Below, piece by piece: positions 25,796 through 34,142 of a stretch of 64,000 bases of DNA (its first letter is position 1; every line of letters starts with the position of its first letter). The notes below the pieces were generated by a model that was not told the origin of the DNA, ran no database searches, and saw only the letters and a list, made by a program, of their open reading frames with translations. Made by a program: the position numbers and the translations under genes. This DNA comes from an uncultured Oceanospirillaceae bacterium (GTDB lineage Bacteria; Pseudomonadota; Gammaproteobacteria; Pseudomonadales; Balneatricaceae). The stretch is from NCBI GenBank assembly GCA_937138495.1, contig CAKZPE010000087.1:1-64000 (forward strand). Reading direction: 5' to 3'.

Positions 25796-26050
25796 ATGGC
25801 AGACATTACGATATACAGCAACGGCTGGTGTCCGTTTTGCCGCCGCGCCAAAATGCTTCTGGAACACAAGCAGGTGAGCTACACAGAAATAGACGTGGAG
25901 CGACAGCCCGGCGCACGGCAGGAAATGATTGAGCGGACCAGACGTACGTCTGTGCCACAGATATTTATCGGTGATTACCATGTGGGCGGCTGCGATGACC
26001 TGTTCGCCCTGGAGCACCAAGACAAACTCGACAGCCTGTTACAGGGCTGA
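25796..26050 (+). CDS. grxC: Glutaredoxin 3
   Basis: An 84-residue glutathione-dependent thiol-disulfide oxidoreductase. It has the dithiol active site GWCPFCRRAK near the start, TSVPQIFIGDYHVGGCDDL with the cis-Pro and GG-CDD glutathione-binding motif, and standard length. It starts four bases after yibN and lies upstream of secB. Confidence 0.97.
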   Translation: MADITIYSNGWCPFCRRAKMLLEHKQVSYTEIDVERQPGARQEMIERTRRTSVPQIFIGDYHVGGCDDLFALEHQDKLDSLLQG

Positions 26051-26077
26051 TCATCGACTGACATTTAAGGACTTAAC

Positions 26078-26563
26078 ATGGCTGAGAACGAACAAGCGCA
26101 ACAGGAACAGGCTGCTCCACAGTTTGCTATCCAGCGCATTTACACCAAAGACTCTTCTTTCGAAGCACCTAATTCGCCTGCAGTATTCACCAAGCAATGG
26201 CAGCCAGAGATCAATCTGGACATGAACACTGCAACTAACAAGTTGGAAGAAGGTGTTTACGAAGTCATTCTGACACTGACAGTTACGGCAAAAAATGCGG
26301 ACGAAAATGCTTTCCTGGCAGAAATCCAGCAAGCAGGTATCTTCACGATTTCCGGCCTGGAAGAACAGGAACTGCATCACACACTGGGCGCGTTCTGCCC
26401 GAACATTCTGTTCCCATACACCCGCGAAGCGGTAGACAGCATGGTCAACAAAGGTAGCTTCCCGGCAGTGATGCTGGCACCGGTTAACTTTGACGCCCTG
26501 TACGCACAGCAAATGCAACAGCGTATGGCAGAAGCTGAAGCAGCTCCGGAAGCACAGCACTAA
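26078..26563 (+). CDS. secB: Protein-export chaperone SecB
   Basis: A 161-residue tetrameric cytosolic chaperone that keeps precursor proteins unfolded and hands them to SecA. It contains FAIQRIYTKDSSFEAPN and PAVFTKQWQPEINLDMNT near the start, and LGAFCPNILFPYTREAVDS, all strongly conserved. AAGGAC precedes the ATG. gpsA, often next in enteric bacteria, is absent; a terminator follows instead. Confidence 0.98.
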   Translation: MAENEQAQQEQAAPQFAIQRIYTKDSSFEAPNSPAVFTKQWQPEINLDMNTATNKLEEGVYEVILTLTVTAKNADENAFLAEIQQAGIFTISGLEEQELHHTLGAFCPNILFPYTREAVDSMVNKGSFPAVMLAPVNFDALYAQQMQQRMAEAEAAPEAQH

Positions 26564-26585
26564 GCGACTTTGTTGCATCCGAATA

Positions 26586-26624
26586 CAAAAAAGGCCGGCT
26601 GTTGAATAACAGCCGGCCTTTTTA
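26586..26624 (+). terminator. Terminator after secB (convergent region)
   Basis: AAGGCCGGCTGTT pairs with AACAGCCGGCCTT, flanked by A and T runs. It may serve both secB and the convergent DUF1456 gene. Confidence 0.9.
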
Positions 26625-26643
26625 TTTTCCACCAGGAGCCTGT

Positions 26644-27105
26644 TTACGACGGGCGGTATTTTAGCTGCAGCCCTTTCAGAAAGTGCCGCAGGATCTGTGC
26701 TTTACACTCCCGGTAATGTTTATGTCCCGGTTTACGGAAGAAGGCACTCAGCTCATGTTTACTGATAACTGATCCGCCCTGCTCCAGCACCGCCAGCACA
26801 TCTTCAGCCTGCATATTCAGTGCAATTTTCAACTTCATAAACACAATATTATACGTCAGCTTTGACTCAGGTATTGCAGCAGGCCCTTCACGCTTACCCC
26901 GTTTTTCATTAATAAATCCATTCAGAAAAGTTGCCAGTAACTCATCTTCACAGCGAGCAAAGTCGGCATCATCATCCTTCTTCAGCCAGTCACTCACTTC
27001 ACTGCGGGTCACAGTCAGATCTGCAGCAGCAAACACAGCTATCATGCCACTATCATCAATATCAAAAATATAGCGGATACGGCGCAGTACATCATTATTG
27101 GTCAT
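26644..27105 (-). CDS. yehS: DUF1456 family protein (YehS-like)
   Basis: A 153-residue cytosolic protein of the YehS family. Two similar halves of about 65 residues are visible: NNDVLRRIRYIFDIDDSGMI...LKKDDDADF and TYNIVFMKLKIALNMQAEDVL...FRKPGHKHY, the repeat expected of DUF1456, followed by CEDELLATFLNGF and CKAQILRHFLKGL. Function unknown in general. It is a single gene, convergent with secB. Confidence 0.88.
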   Translation of the reverse strand: MTNNDVLRRIRYIFDIDDSGMIAVFAAADLTVTRSEVSDWLKKDDDADFARCEDELLATFLNGFINEKRGKREGPAAIPESKLTYNIVFMKLKIALNMQAEDVLAVLEQGGSVISKHELSAFFRKPGHKHYRECKAQILRHFLKGLQLKYRPS

Positions 27106-27173
27106 GTCGGGTTCCGATCATAGAAGGGTGAAGTATAAGGGTAAAACGTGGAACAAAATCCACTGTAAATGTG

Positions 27174-27503
27174 TCAGCTACTCTGCCTTGCCAACCACTC
27201 ATCTGCCTGGCCACTGTCAATCAGCGATTGCAGCCCTGCTGCCGGCACTGGCAGGATACCCAGCATAGCAGTATGCGGAATCTGATGCTCAGCCAATAAC
27301 GCTGTAAAAGCATCAGCCATCACCGCAACCGGTAACTGCTGGCTCTGTAATGCCAGAATATTGATCATCTGCCCCCTGACGCCGGAGAAGGTCAGCTTTT
27401 CACCCCGGTGCCCCGCCGCCTTCAGCCAGCACTGCTCACGGTCGGATGAGTATTCCGGCACGGTTATCGAGGTAATCAGCCACACTTTAGATTGTGCCAT
27501 CAT
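27174..27503 (-). CDS. Hypothetical protein, 109 residues
   Basis: I do not recognise this protein. It is a soluble, mixed alpha/beta-looking chain beginning MMAQSKVWLITSITVPEY, without signal peptide, membrane segment or metal motif. AAGAGAG precedes an ATG-ATG start. It lies on the same strand as trmL, about 20 bases after the trmL stop, and may be cotranscribed with it. Codon use looks like that of the neighbours. Confidence 0.65.
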   Translation of the reverse strand: MMAQSKVWLITSITVPEYSSDREQCWLKAAGHRGEKLTFSGVRGQMINILALQSQQLPVAVMADAFTALLAEHQIPHTAMLGILPVPAAGLQSLIDSGQADEWLARQSS

Positions 27504-27524
27504 AAACGCTCTCTTAAAGCAGGA

Positions 27525-27989
27525 TTATATCTGGCCGCCAAATCCCAGCTGCCGCCAGGCTTCATAAACCACCACTGCCACAGTGTTTGACAAGTTCAGG
27601 CTGCGGCTATCTCCTTTCATAGGCAACCGCAATTTCTGTTCCGCGGGTAACGCATCCCGAACCTCATCAGGCAAGCCTTTCGTTTCCCGGCCAAACAGTA
27701 AAATATCACCGGCACTGAAAGCCGCATCACTGTAATTAGCCGTTCCTTTGGTCGTGAGCGCCCAGACCTTGCCAGGATTTAAAGCAGCAATACAGTCATC
27801 CAGACAGGCATAGCGCTTCACATCAGCGAACTCATGATAATCCAGCCCCGCACGGCGTAGTTTTTTATCATCCAAATCAAATCCCAGCGGCTCAATCAAA
27901 TGCAACCGGAATCCGGTATTCGCACACAGCCGAATAATATTACCGGTGTTTGGCGGAATTTCCGGCTGAAACAGCACCACGTGCAGCAT
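27525..27989 (-). CDS. trmL: tRNA (cytidine/uridine-34-2'-O)-methyltransferase
   Basis: A 154-residue SPOUT-class enzyme that methylates the wobble base of certain tRNA-Leu species. The start MLHVVLFQPEIPPNTGNIIRL, the middle GRETKGLPDEV and the end MKGDSRSLNLSNTVAVVVYEAWRQ are the three SPOUT motifs as in TrmL/YibK. The full length is a bare SPOUT knot domain, as expected. Confidence 0.96.
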   Translation of the reverse strand: MLHVVLFQPEIPPNTGNIIRLCANTGFRLHLIEPLGFDLDDKKLRRAGLDYHEFADVKRYACLDDCIAALNPGKVWALTTKGTANYSDAAFSAGDILLFGRETKGLPDEVRDALPAEQKLRLPMKGDSRSLNLSNTVAVVVYEAWRQLGFGGQI

Positions 27990-28031
27990 AATACTTCCTG
28001 ATGTTCAAAAAGACTGGGCGGCAATTATAGC

Positions 28032-29453
28032 TCAGACATCATCCATAGCCAGTTCTTTGATCTTACGGGTCAAAGTATTACGCCCCCACCCCAGGAGCTC
28101 AGCGGCATCTTTACGCCGCCCTCCGGTATGCGCCAGTGCCACACGGATCATAACTTTTTCAAAGTCTGGCACGGCTGTCGCCAACACATCCGAATGACCT
28201 TTACCCAGTTCGGCTTCCACCCAGCGCTGTAACCCTCCCTGCCAGTTCACACCGCAGTCACCACTGATTTCCCCCGTATCCGTCTGATCCATTAGCTCAG
28301 GTGGCAAATCCGCAATTAAAATTTCACGCCCTGAAGCCATAACCGTTAACCACCGGCAGGTATTTTCCAGCTGTCGGACATTACCCGGCCAGCTTAGTCC
28401 AGCCAGAAATTCAGCAGTGGCCGGATTAAGCATTTTCGGTTCCACCGCCAACTCCCGGGCAGAACTTTGCAAGAAATGCTCTGCAAGCTTGGGAATATCT
28501 TCCTGACGCTGGGCCAGCTTCGGAATATGGATACGGATAACATTCAGACGATGAAATAAATCTTCCCGGAAGCGCCCTTCTGCCACCAGCTTTTCCAGAT
28601 CCTGATGGGTGGCTGCAATGATACGCACATCCACTTTCACTGAAGTATGCCCACCCACCCGGTAGAATTCACCTTCGGCCAGAACCCTTAACAGGCGAGT
28701 CTGGGTATCCGCCGGCATATCGCCGATCTCATCCAGAAACAGTGTTCCGCCGTCAGCTTGCTCGAAGCGCCCGGGACGCCGGCTGGCCGCCCCGGTAAAC
28801 GCCCCTTTTTCATGACCAAATAACTCAGACTCCATCAGGTCCTTTGGAATTGCTGCCATATTCAGAGGAATAAAGGGTGCTGATGCCCGGGGACTGTGCT
28901 GATGCAGCGCCTGCGCGACCAGCTCTTTACCGGTCCCGGATTCTCCGTTGATCAGTACCGTAATATTCGACTGAGACAAACGGCCGATCGCCCGAAAGAC
29001 CTCCTGCATGGCCGGGGCTTCACCGATAATCTCAGTGCCCGGCTGAGGTGGCACCTCCACCAGTGACTGCTGTTCGTGCGCATGCTCTACAGCCCGCATC
29101 ACAATGGCGGTTGCTTCATCGATATCAAAAGGTTTTGGCAGATACTCGAATGCCCCGCCCTTATAGGAAGCCACTGCACTGTCCAGATCAGAATGCGCCG
29201 TCATAATAATGATCGGTAAATCCGGGTATTCGCCATGCACCTGTTCCAGCAAAGCAAAACCGTCAATACCGGGCATCCGGATATCACTGAGCACCACGTC
29301 CGGCCGGTCCCGCTCCAGCTGATTTAACATGGCATCGCCACTGTCAAAAGACGTCACCTGTAAAGAATCACTCTTCAGCGCCCGTTCCAGTACCCAGCGA
29401 ATTGACTGATCATCATCCACTACCCATACATTAGCCTGATTAGCCACGGACAT
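28032..29453 (-). CDS. glnG: Nitrogen regulation response regulator NtrC
   Basis: A sigma-54 activator of 473 residues. Receiver domain (1-125) with the phospho-Asp in VVLSDIRMPG, AAA+ domain (about 150-385) with Walker A GESGTGKE, the sigma-54-contacting GAFTGA loop, and Walker B GGTLFLDEIGDM, and a C-terminal Fis-type helix-turn-helix (RKDAAELLGWGRNTLTRKIKEL). It overlaps the end of ntrB by 14 bases. Phosphorylated NtrC binds enhancers and opens sigma-54 promoters; candidate sites are seen before ntrB and glnA in this window. Confidence 0.97.
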   Translation of the reverse strand: MSVANQANVWVVDDDQSIRWVLERALKSDSLQVTSFDSGDAMLNQLERDRPDVVLSDIRMPGIDGFALLEQVHGEYPDLPIIIMTAHSDLDSAVASYKGGAFEYLPKPFDIDEATAIVMRAVEHAHEQQSLVEVPPQPGTEIIGEAPAMQEVFRAIGRLSQSNITVLINGESGTGKELVAQALHQHSPRASAPFIPLNMAAIPKDLMESELFGHEKGAFTGAASRRPGRFEQADGGTLFLDEIGDMPADTQTRLLRVLAEGEFYRVGGHTSVKVDVRIIAATHQDLEKLVAEGRFREDLFHRLNVIRIHIPKLAQRQEDIPKLAEHFLQSSARELAVEPKMLNPATAEFLAGLSWPGNVRQLENTCRWLTVMASGREILIADLPPELMDQTDTGEISGDCGVNWQGGLQRWVEAELGKGHSDVLATAVPDFEKVMIRVALAHTGGRRKDAAELLGWGRNTLTRKIKELAMDDV

Positions 29454-30555
29454 TCTCCTGTTGATCCTGAATACCTGCCGGTAAATCCGCAGGCAGCGCT
29501 TCTAAGGGGATGAGTAACTGAAAACGGGTATCGCCAGGCACCGTTTTACATTCAATTAAACCGCCATGCTGTGACAGTATTGTCTGGGCAATTGCCAGCC
29601 CCAGACCGGTTCCCGCTGCCCGGCCACTGACCATCGGATAAAAAATCTTACTGAGCAGCTCTTCAGGCACACCCGGGCCGTTATCGATGACTTCAACGCT
29701 GCATAACAACCGGTGAGTTTCACTGCCCAGGGTAATATTACGCACCACCCTGGTGCACAGGGTAATACGCGGAGCTTCGGTCTTCGCTTCCTGCAAAGCC
29801 TGCATGCTGTTACGGACAATGTTCAGCACCGCCTGAACCAGTTGCGTCTGGTCACCGGCAAACTCAGGTAAACTGGGGTCGTAATCACGAATCAGATTAA
29901 TCGCACCGTCAGTTTCGGCTTCAAGAAGGCTGGCTACATGTTCCAGCACCACGTGAATATTGACGGACGCCAGCTGCGGCCGGCGGTAAGGCCCCAGTAA
30001 ACGGTCCACAAGGTCTCTTAACCTGTCGGCTTCGCTGATAATCACCTGGGTGTAGTCATGCAATCCCGGATCAGCCAGTTCCCGCTGCAATAACTGAGCA
30101 GCGCCCCGCAATCCGCCCAGCGGATTCTTAATCTCATGAGCCAGTCCGCGCACCAGATTAATGGAAGTTTCATGCTGACTCAGCAATTCTTCTTCACGGG
30201 AAATTCGCAGCCAGCGGTCCCGGGGATGCAGTTCCAGTAACAACAGTTTTTCACCCTGCTGAAGCATCGGATTAACACTGTAATCCACCGTAAACTGATG
30301 GCCGGATAAACTGTTTACTTTGGCTTCCCGCTTGGTAAACGGACGCTGATGCTCAAGTGCCTCTCTTAACAGTTCCCAGTCTTCATCCCCCAGCATCAGC
30401 CACTGACGCACCGGCACATGAAACAGCCGACGCTCGCTCGCCTCCAGCAGCATTTCCGCTGCAGGATTCATATACACCAGAGAAAAACGGTCATCAATCA
30501 GCATGACCGCTGTCGTCAGGTTATCCAATAACTGCTTATAAAGTTTTGTGGCCAT
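29440..30555 (-). CDS. glnL: Nitrogen regulation sensor kinase NtrB
   Basis: A cytosolic sensor kinase for NtrC, itself controlled by PII. 371 residues from the ATG at 30555; an in-frame GTG at 30597 adds 14 residues of low likelihood. PAS domain (about 8-115, including VMLIDDRFSLVYMNPAAEMLLE), the phospho-His box RGLAHEIKNPLGGLRGAAQLL, and the ATPase boxes VLNIVRNSMQAL (N), DNGPGVPEELL (G1) and GTGLGLAIAQ (G2). It forms an operon with ntrC, and a -24/-12-type promoter lies about 80 bases upstream. Confidence 0.95.
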   Translation of the reverse strand: MATKLYKQLLDNLTTAVMLIDDRFSLVYMNPAAEMLLEASERRLFHVPVRQWLMLGDEDWELLREALEHQRPFTKREAKVNSLSGHQFTVDYSVNPMLQQGEKLLLLELHPRDRWLRISREEELLSQHETSINLVRGLAHEIKNPLGGLRGAAQLLQRELADPGLHDYTQVIISEADRLRDLVDRLLGPYRRPQLASVNIHVVLEHVASLLEAETDGAINLIRDYDPSLPEFAGDQTQLVQAVLNIVRNSMQALQEAKTEAPRITLCTRVVRNITLGSETHRLLCSVEVIDNGPGVPEELLSKIFYPMVSGRAAGTGLGLAIAQTILSQHGGLIECKTVPGDTRFQLLIPLEALPADLPAGIQDQQENVRG

Positions 30556-30645
30556 ATAGTTGCCTGACAATTCTCTTCCGAAGTTTGGTCTTATCACTCA
30601 AGACACTGCGTCAGCGTCTTATGCGCTGATCTGATATTTACTCCT

Positions 30646-30660
30646 GCAAAAACCGAACCA
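30646..30660 (-). promoter_or_regulatory. Candidate sigma-54 promoter of ntrBC
   Basis: The minus strand reads TGGTTCGGTTTTTGC: GG and GC are exactly 10 bases apart, as the -24/-12 promoter requires. The -24 half (TGGTTC) is a weaker match to TGGCAC. It lies about 90 bases upstream of the ntrB start. Confidence 0.5.
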
Positions 30661-30722
30661 GACTGGCATACCACTGAAACAGAGGGCTTCATCAGCCATT
30701 GCTCTGCATTACATTATTACCG

Positions 30723-30740
30723 CGCACCAAAATAGTGCAA
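30723..30740. promoter_or_regulatory. Candidate NtrC enhancer site upstream of ntrB
   Basis: CGCACCAAAATAGTGCAA resembles the NtrC site (GCACYA-N3-TGGTGC family) and differs at one base from the site before glnA at 33889-33906. It is centred about 98 bases upstream of the predicted ntrB transcription start, a typical enhancer distance. Confidence 0.65.
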
Positions 30741-30751
30741 CCATAACCATA

Positions 30752-31129
30752 CTGGAAGCAGGCTATACCGACCTGGACGAAACAGATATCAACATCAACG
30801 GCCCGGCAACCCTGAACGCCAACGGCGCCACTGTAGACGGCCCTGCAACTATTGACGTTTCAGATTACTTTGTGGGTGTGAAAGGCGAAGCACTTGTTTC
30901 AGAAAGCTTCAGCGTTTTTGCCCGTGCCGGTGCTTATATCTGGGAATCTGATTTTGACGGCAGCGGCGCCAAGGTAGATATCGCTGACGGCACTGACGCC
31001 TATCTGGCTCTGGGTACCGCCTACTCAGTTACAGACAACATCGCCGTTGATTTCCAGGTATCCCGTTACAACCTGGATGATACGGATGTCGATACATACA
31101 CACTGGGCCTGACTTACAAATTCAGATAA
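30752..31129 (+). pseudogene. 5'-truncated outer-membrane beta-barrel protein gene
   Basis: This stretch encodes about 125 residues of the C-terminal part of a small outer-membrane barrel: LEAGYTDLDETD, YFVGVKGEALVSESFSVFARAGAYIWES, DGTDAYLALGTAYSVTDNIAVDFQVSRY and the closing strand YTLGLTYKFR. It matches the second half of the neighbouring intact gene (LEAGYADLGE, IIGIKGEVMVADKISLLARTGAIIW, LGLTYRF). The signal peptide and first strands are gone, and no start codon precedes the similarity; a GTG at 30872 starts mid-domain. The break falls just after the NtrC-type site. I read it as a remnant of a tandem duplicate. Confidence 0.75.
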
Positions 31130-31140
31130 GCCGCCCCTTT

Positions 31141-31166
31141 AAAAGCCTCCTGCACGGAGGCTTTTT
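31141..31166 (+). terminator. Terminator after the truncated barrel gene
   Basis: AAAAGCCTCC, loop TGCAC, GGAGGCTTTTT, 12 bases after the stop. The end of the gene, with its terminator, has been kept. Confidence 0.88.
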
Positions 31167-31345
31167 ACACGCTAATCACCAGAACACCTCCTGCCGAACC
31201 TTACCGGACCGACACATTACACCGCTCTTCGCTCCTCCCTGCAGAAATATGCTGGTACCCCTTTGATCACGCGGTTGTTGCGGGTGCTCTTCCACTCCGA
31301 TACATCAGCTAATCAGTAAACAAACAAATTCTTACAAAATAACAG

Positions 31346-31375
31346 TTCATTTTTCTTAAGCATTCGCTATATACT
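31346..31375 (+). promoter_or_regulatory. Candidate promoter of the barrel protein gene
   Basis: TTCATT (31346-31351), 18 bases, TATACT (31370-31375), giving a leader of about 70 bases. The -10 box is good, the -35 weak. Nothing else is evident between 31167 and 31450. Confidence 0.4.
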
Positions 31376-31450
31376 TGGCCGCTGATTTAACGCCAAGGCG
31401 CAAGATCTGAATGGCATGGAGCCCGATAGACATTAAAAAGGAATTTAACC

Positions 31451-32029
31451 ATGAGAAAAATCTCTTCTTCGCTGGCCATTCTGGCCTTCACAGCATTTTC
31501 TGCACCGTCCTGGGCTGATACACCGGACTGGGCTAAAAACGTTTATATATTCGGCACGGCAGGCAAGTCTTATCTCGACAAAGGGCCTTTGCCGTCAGAA
31601 TTTTCCACAGATGAAACTGATACCACTTATTCTCTGGGTGTTGGTTACACCCTCCATGAAAACCTGTCGCTGGAAGCAGGCTATGCTGACCTGGGCGAAA
31701 TGTCTTTCAAAGCTCAGGGCAACAGTGAATCTGCAAAGCTTGCTTACAAAGGATATATCATCGGCATAAAAGGCGAAGTCATGGTCGCCGATAAAATAAG
31801 CCTGCTTGCCCGTACTGGCGCAATCATCTGGAAAGAAAAAGTCAAAGGTACTGAAGACGAGAACGGAAAGCTAAAAGACGGCACCGATCCATATATCTCG
31901 ATTGGGGCTGCGTATCATTTCACAAATCAGTTTGCTGTCGACCTGCAGGCGTCCCGTTACTATTTTGACGACGCCTCTTACAGCGATGAAGCCGACACTT
32001 TAACGCTTGGCCTGACTTACCGCTTCTGA
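31451..32029 (+). CDS. Small outer-membrane beta-barrel protein (OmpA-like/opacity type)
   Basis: 192 residues: signal peptide (1-22, SSLAILAFTAFSAPSWA/DTP) and a mature domain of about 170 residues made of alternating strands, ending in YRF, the usual C-terminal signature for outer-membrane insertion. Paired strands such as TTYSLGVGYTLHENLSLEAGYADLGE fit an eight-stranded barrel of the OmpA-barrel/OmpW size class. Ligand or role unknown. An AAGGAAT ribosome site is present. It is paralogous to the truncated copy upstream, and both sit between ntrBC and glnA, which are normally adjacent. Confidence 0.8.
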   Translation: MRKISSSLAILAFTAFSAPSWADTPDWAKNVYIFGTAGKSYLDKGPLPSEFSTDETDTTYSLGVGYTLHENLSLEAGYADLGEMSFKAQGNSESAKLAYKGYIIGIKGEVMVADKISLLARTGAIIWKEKVKGTEDENGKLKDGTDPYISIGAAYHFTNQFAVDLQASRYYFDDASYSDEADTLTLGLTYRF

Positions 32030-32053
32030 TCAACCGGACGCTTCCATGCCCAT

Positions 32054-32083
32054 AAAAAAAACCTCCCGAAGGAGGTTTTTTTT
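32054..32083. terminator. Bidirectional terminator between barrel gene and glnA
   Basis: AAAAAAACCTCC, loop CGAA, GGAGGTTTTTTT. The symmetrical A and T runs suit both convergent genes. Confidence 0.9.
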
Positions 32084-32099
32084 CATCTGCTAACTGTTA

Positions 32100-33503
32100 T
32101 TAAACAGAGTAGTACAGATCGAATTCTACAGGGTGAGTCGTCATGCTGACTTTCTCGCACTCTTCACGCTTCAGCGCGATGAAAGCATCGATCATGTCAT
32201 CAGTGAACACGCCACCGGCCGTCAGGAATTCGCGGTCATTATCCAGAGCACTCAGCGCTTCTTCGAAAGATGCTGCTACAGTCGGGATTTCCTTCGCTTC
32301 TTCAGCTGGCAGATCGTACAGATCCTTATCAGCTGCATCGCCAGGATGGATCTTGTTCTGGATACCGTCCAGGCCAGCCATCATCAGTGCTGCGAAGCAC
32401 AGGTAAGGGTTAGCAGACGGATCAGGGAAGCGAGTCTCAACACGGTATGCCTTAGGGTTAGTCACGTAAGGAATACGGATAGATGCAGAGCGGTTACGGG
32501 CAGAGTAAGCCAGCATTACCGGTGCTTCGAAACCTGGTACCAGACGCTTGTAAGCGTTAGTAGAAGAGTTAGTCAGCGCGTTCAGCGCTTTAGCGTGCTT
32601 GATGATACCGCCAATGTAGTACAGCGCCATTTCACTCAGACCCGCATAAGCATCACCGTGGAACAGGTTAACGCCATCTTTGCTCAGAGACATGTGAACG
32701 TGCATACCGGAACCGTTATCACCCACCAGCGGCTTAGGCATGAAGGTAGCAGTCTTGCCGTATGCGTGAGCAACGTTGTGTACGCAGTACTTCAGGATCT
32801 GAACTTCATCAGCCTTAGCAGTCAGAGTGTTCGGACCTACACCAATTTCACACTGACCGGCAGTTGCTACTTCGTGGTGGTGTACTTCAATGGTCAGACC
32901 CATTGCTTCCATTGCGTCGCACATCGCGCCACGCAGGTCGTGCAGGGAATCAACCGGTGGTACCGGGAAGTAACCGCCTTTAACACGTGGACGGTGACCG
33001 GTGTTACCGCCTTCGATGTTGTGGCTGGAAGACCATTCAGCTTCCTGAGAGTTGATGGTGTAACCACAACCACTGATGTTTGCGTGCCACTTAACTTCAT
33101 CAAATACGAAGAATTCCGGCTCCGGACCAAACAGCGCAGTATCAGCAACGCCAGTAGAAATCAGGTAGGCTTCAGCACGTTTTGCAACAGAACGCGGATC
33201 ACGGTCATAACCCTGACCAGTAGAAGGCTCAACGATATTACAACGTACGATGATTGTAGAGTCTTCAGCAAACGGATCCATAACAGACGCACTGTCGTCC
33301 GGCATCAGGATCATGTCAGATTCGTTGATACCTTTCCAACCGCCGATAGAAGAACCGTCGAACATCTGGCCTTCTTCAAAGAAATCTTCATCTGCTTCGC
33401 TGGCAGGAATAGTAACGTGCTGCTCTTTACCGTGAGTATCAGTAAAACGCAGGTCCACCCAACGTACGCTGTTATCTTTAATCAGCTTAATAGTCTCTGA
33501 CAT
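32100..33503 (-). CDS. glnA: Glutamine synthetase type I
   Basis: Makes glutamine from glutamate, ammonia and ATP; dodecameric. 467 residues from the ATG at 33503 (GGAG upstream), the standard length; an in-frame start at 33518 adds five unlikely residues. Landmarks: DGSSIGGWKGINESDM, EPEFFVFDEV (metal site), HHEVATAGQCEIG, NGSGMHVHMSL, and the adenylylation Tyr in KDLYDLPAEE near the end. Adenylylation and NtrC/sigma-54 control both appear to apply. It is transcribed toward the barrel genes, away from typA. Confidence 0.98.
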   Translation of the reverse strand: MSETIKLIKDNSVRWVDLRFTDTHGKEQHVTIPASEADEDFFEEGQMFDGSSIGGWKGINESDMILMPDDSASVMDPFAEDSTIIVRCNIVEPSTGQGYDRDPRSVAKRAEAYLISTGVADTALFGPEPEFFVFDEVKWHANISGCGYTINSQEAEWSSSHNIEGGNTGHRPRVKGGYFPVPPVDSLHDLRGAMCDAMEAMGLTIEVHHHEVATAGQCEIGVGPNTLTAKADEVQILKYCVHNVAHAYGKTATFMPKPLVGDNGSGMHVHMSLSKDGVNLFHGDAYAGLSEMALYYIGGIIKHAKALNALTNSSTNAYKRLVPGFEAPVMLAYSARNRSASIRIPYVTNPKAYRVETRFPDPSANPYLCFAALMMAGLDGIQNKIHPGDAADKDLYDLPAEEAKEIPTVAASFEEALSALDNDREFLTAGGVFTDDMIDAFIALKREECEKVSMTTHPVEFDLYYSV

Positions 33504-33652
33504 TATCGTCATCTCCACTGGTTTAAATTTGTCTGTTCATACCGTTACTGTTTAAGCAACTGTACAAAAAAATATGTTTGCTAGGGCACTGGTCAAACGT
33601 ATAAGGCTTACCGGCACCTTTGCCGCGACTACCGTTATGGGCAAGTCTAAAA

Positions 33653-33667
33653 GCAAGGCATATGCCA
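33653..33667 (-). promoter_or_regulatory. Sigma-54 promoter of glnA
   Basis: The minus strand reads TGGCATATGCCTTGC followed by T: TGGCA at -24 and TTGCT at -12, with exactly 10 bases between GG and GC. The start would be near 33640, with a leader of about 135 bases before glnA. Confidence 0.75.
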
Positions 33668-33888
33668 ACTTTTAAAAAACCTGATTAAAATCCTGAAAAA
33701 GTGATCACATCCAACAACGGCCCCGCTATTCAAGTCACCTGATTTACAGCACAAAACCCAATAAATACATGACTTTCAGCTACTTTCCAGAATTCCTGAA
33801 CGGTGGATAAAGCGTCAATCCGAAACAGCCATTATCAGTAGCCTGCCAATCTGACCGGACAACAGCTATTCGAAGAAGCACGTCACAC

Positions 33889-33906
33889 CGCACCAAAACA
33901 GTGCAA
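33889..33906. promoter_or_regulatory. NtrC enhancer site 1 of glnA
   Basis: CGCACCAAAACAGTGCAA, a near-palindromic NtrC-type site about 245 bases upstream of the glnA sigma-54 promoter. Almost identical to the site upstream of ntrB. Confidence 0.7.
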
Positions 33907-33920
33907 TCAAAAATAATACC

Positions 33921-33938
33921 GCCCCATAAAGGTGCAGT
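33921..33938. promoter_or_regulatory. NtrC enhancer site 2 of glnA (weaker)
   Basis: GCCCCATAAAGGTGCAGT keeps the GGTGCA half. Its centre is about 32 bases (three helical turns) from site 1, the spacing of the paired NtrC sites at E. coli glnA. Confidence 0.5.
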
Positions 33939-34098
33939 CATTAAAAACAGAACCTGCCGCTGTATTTTCGCCGCACAATATTACTGCAGTTTTATCGTCA
34001 CACTCTATATATGCAGGGTATAAAGGCCATTTCGTGTGACATTTTGGTGATTTTTTCAAAACATGAATAAGAAACACACAGCTTTGCCCGCATTCATG

Positions 34099-34104
34099 TA
34101 TAAT
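34099..34104 (+). promoter_or_regulatory. -10 box of typA promoter
   Basis: A perfect TATAAT preceded by TG, 38 bases before the typA GTG, followed by GCGCGCC. No good -35 box lies at the right distance. Confidence 0.55.
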
Positions 34105-34142
34105 GCGCGCCTTATTTATTTTGTCTGCACAGGTTCTCAGAC

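Larger units (their letters stand above)
33504..34142. other. Divergent regulatory region, glnA / typA
   Basis: About 640 bases without a gene. From left to right: glnA leader, -24/-12 promoter (33653-33667), featureless stretch, two NtrC-type sites (33889-33938), and the typA promoter with TATAAT at 34099-34104. No small coding frame with a ribosome site was seen. Confidence 0.7.

Noticed and set aside
32133..33500. 455-residue open frame antisense to glnA
   Set aside because: Lies wholly opposite a well-supported glnA; composition reflects codon bias of glnA on the other strand, and no family resemblance was seen.
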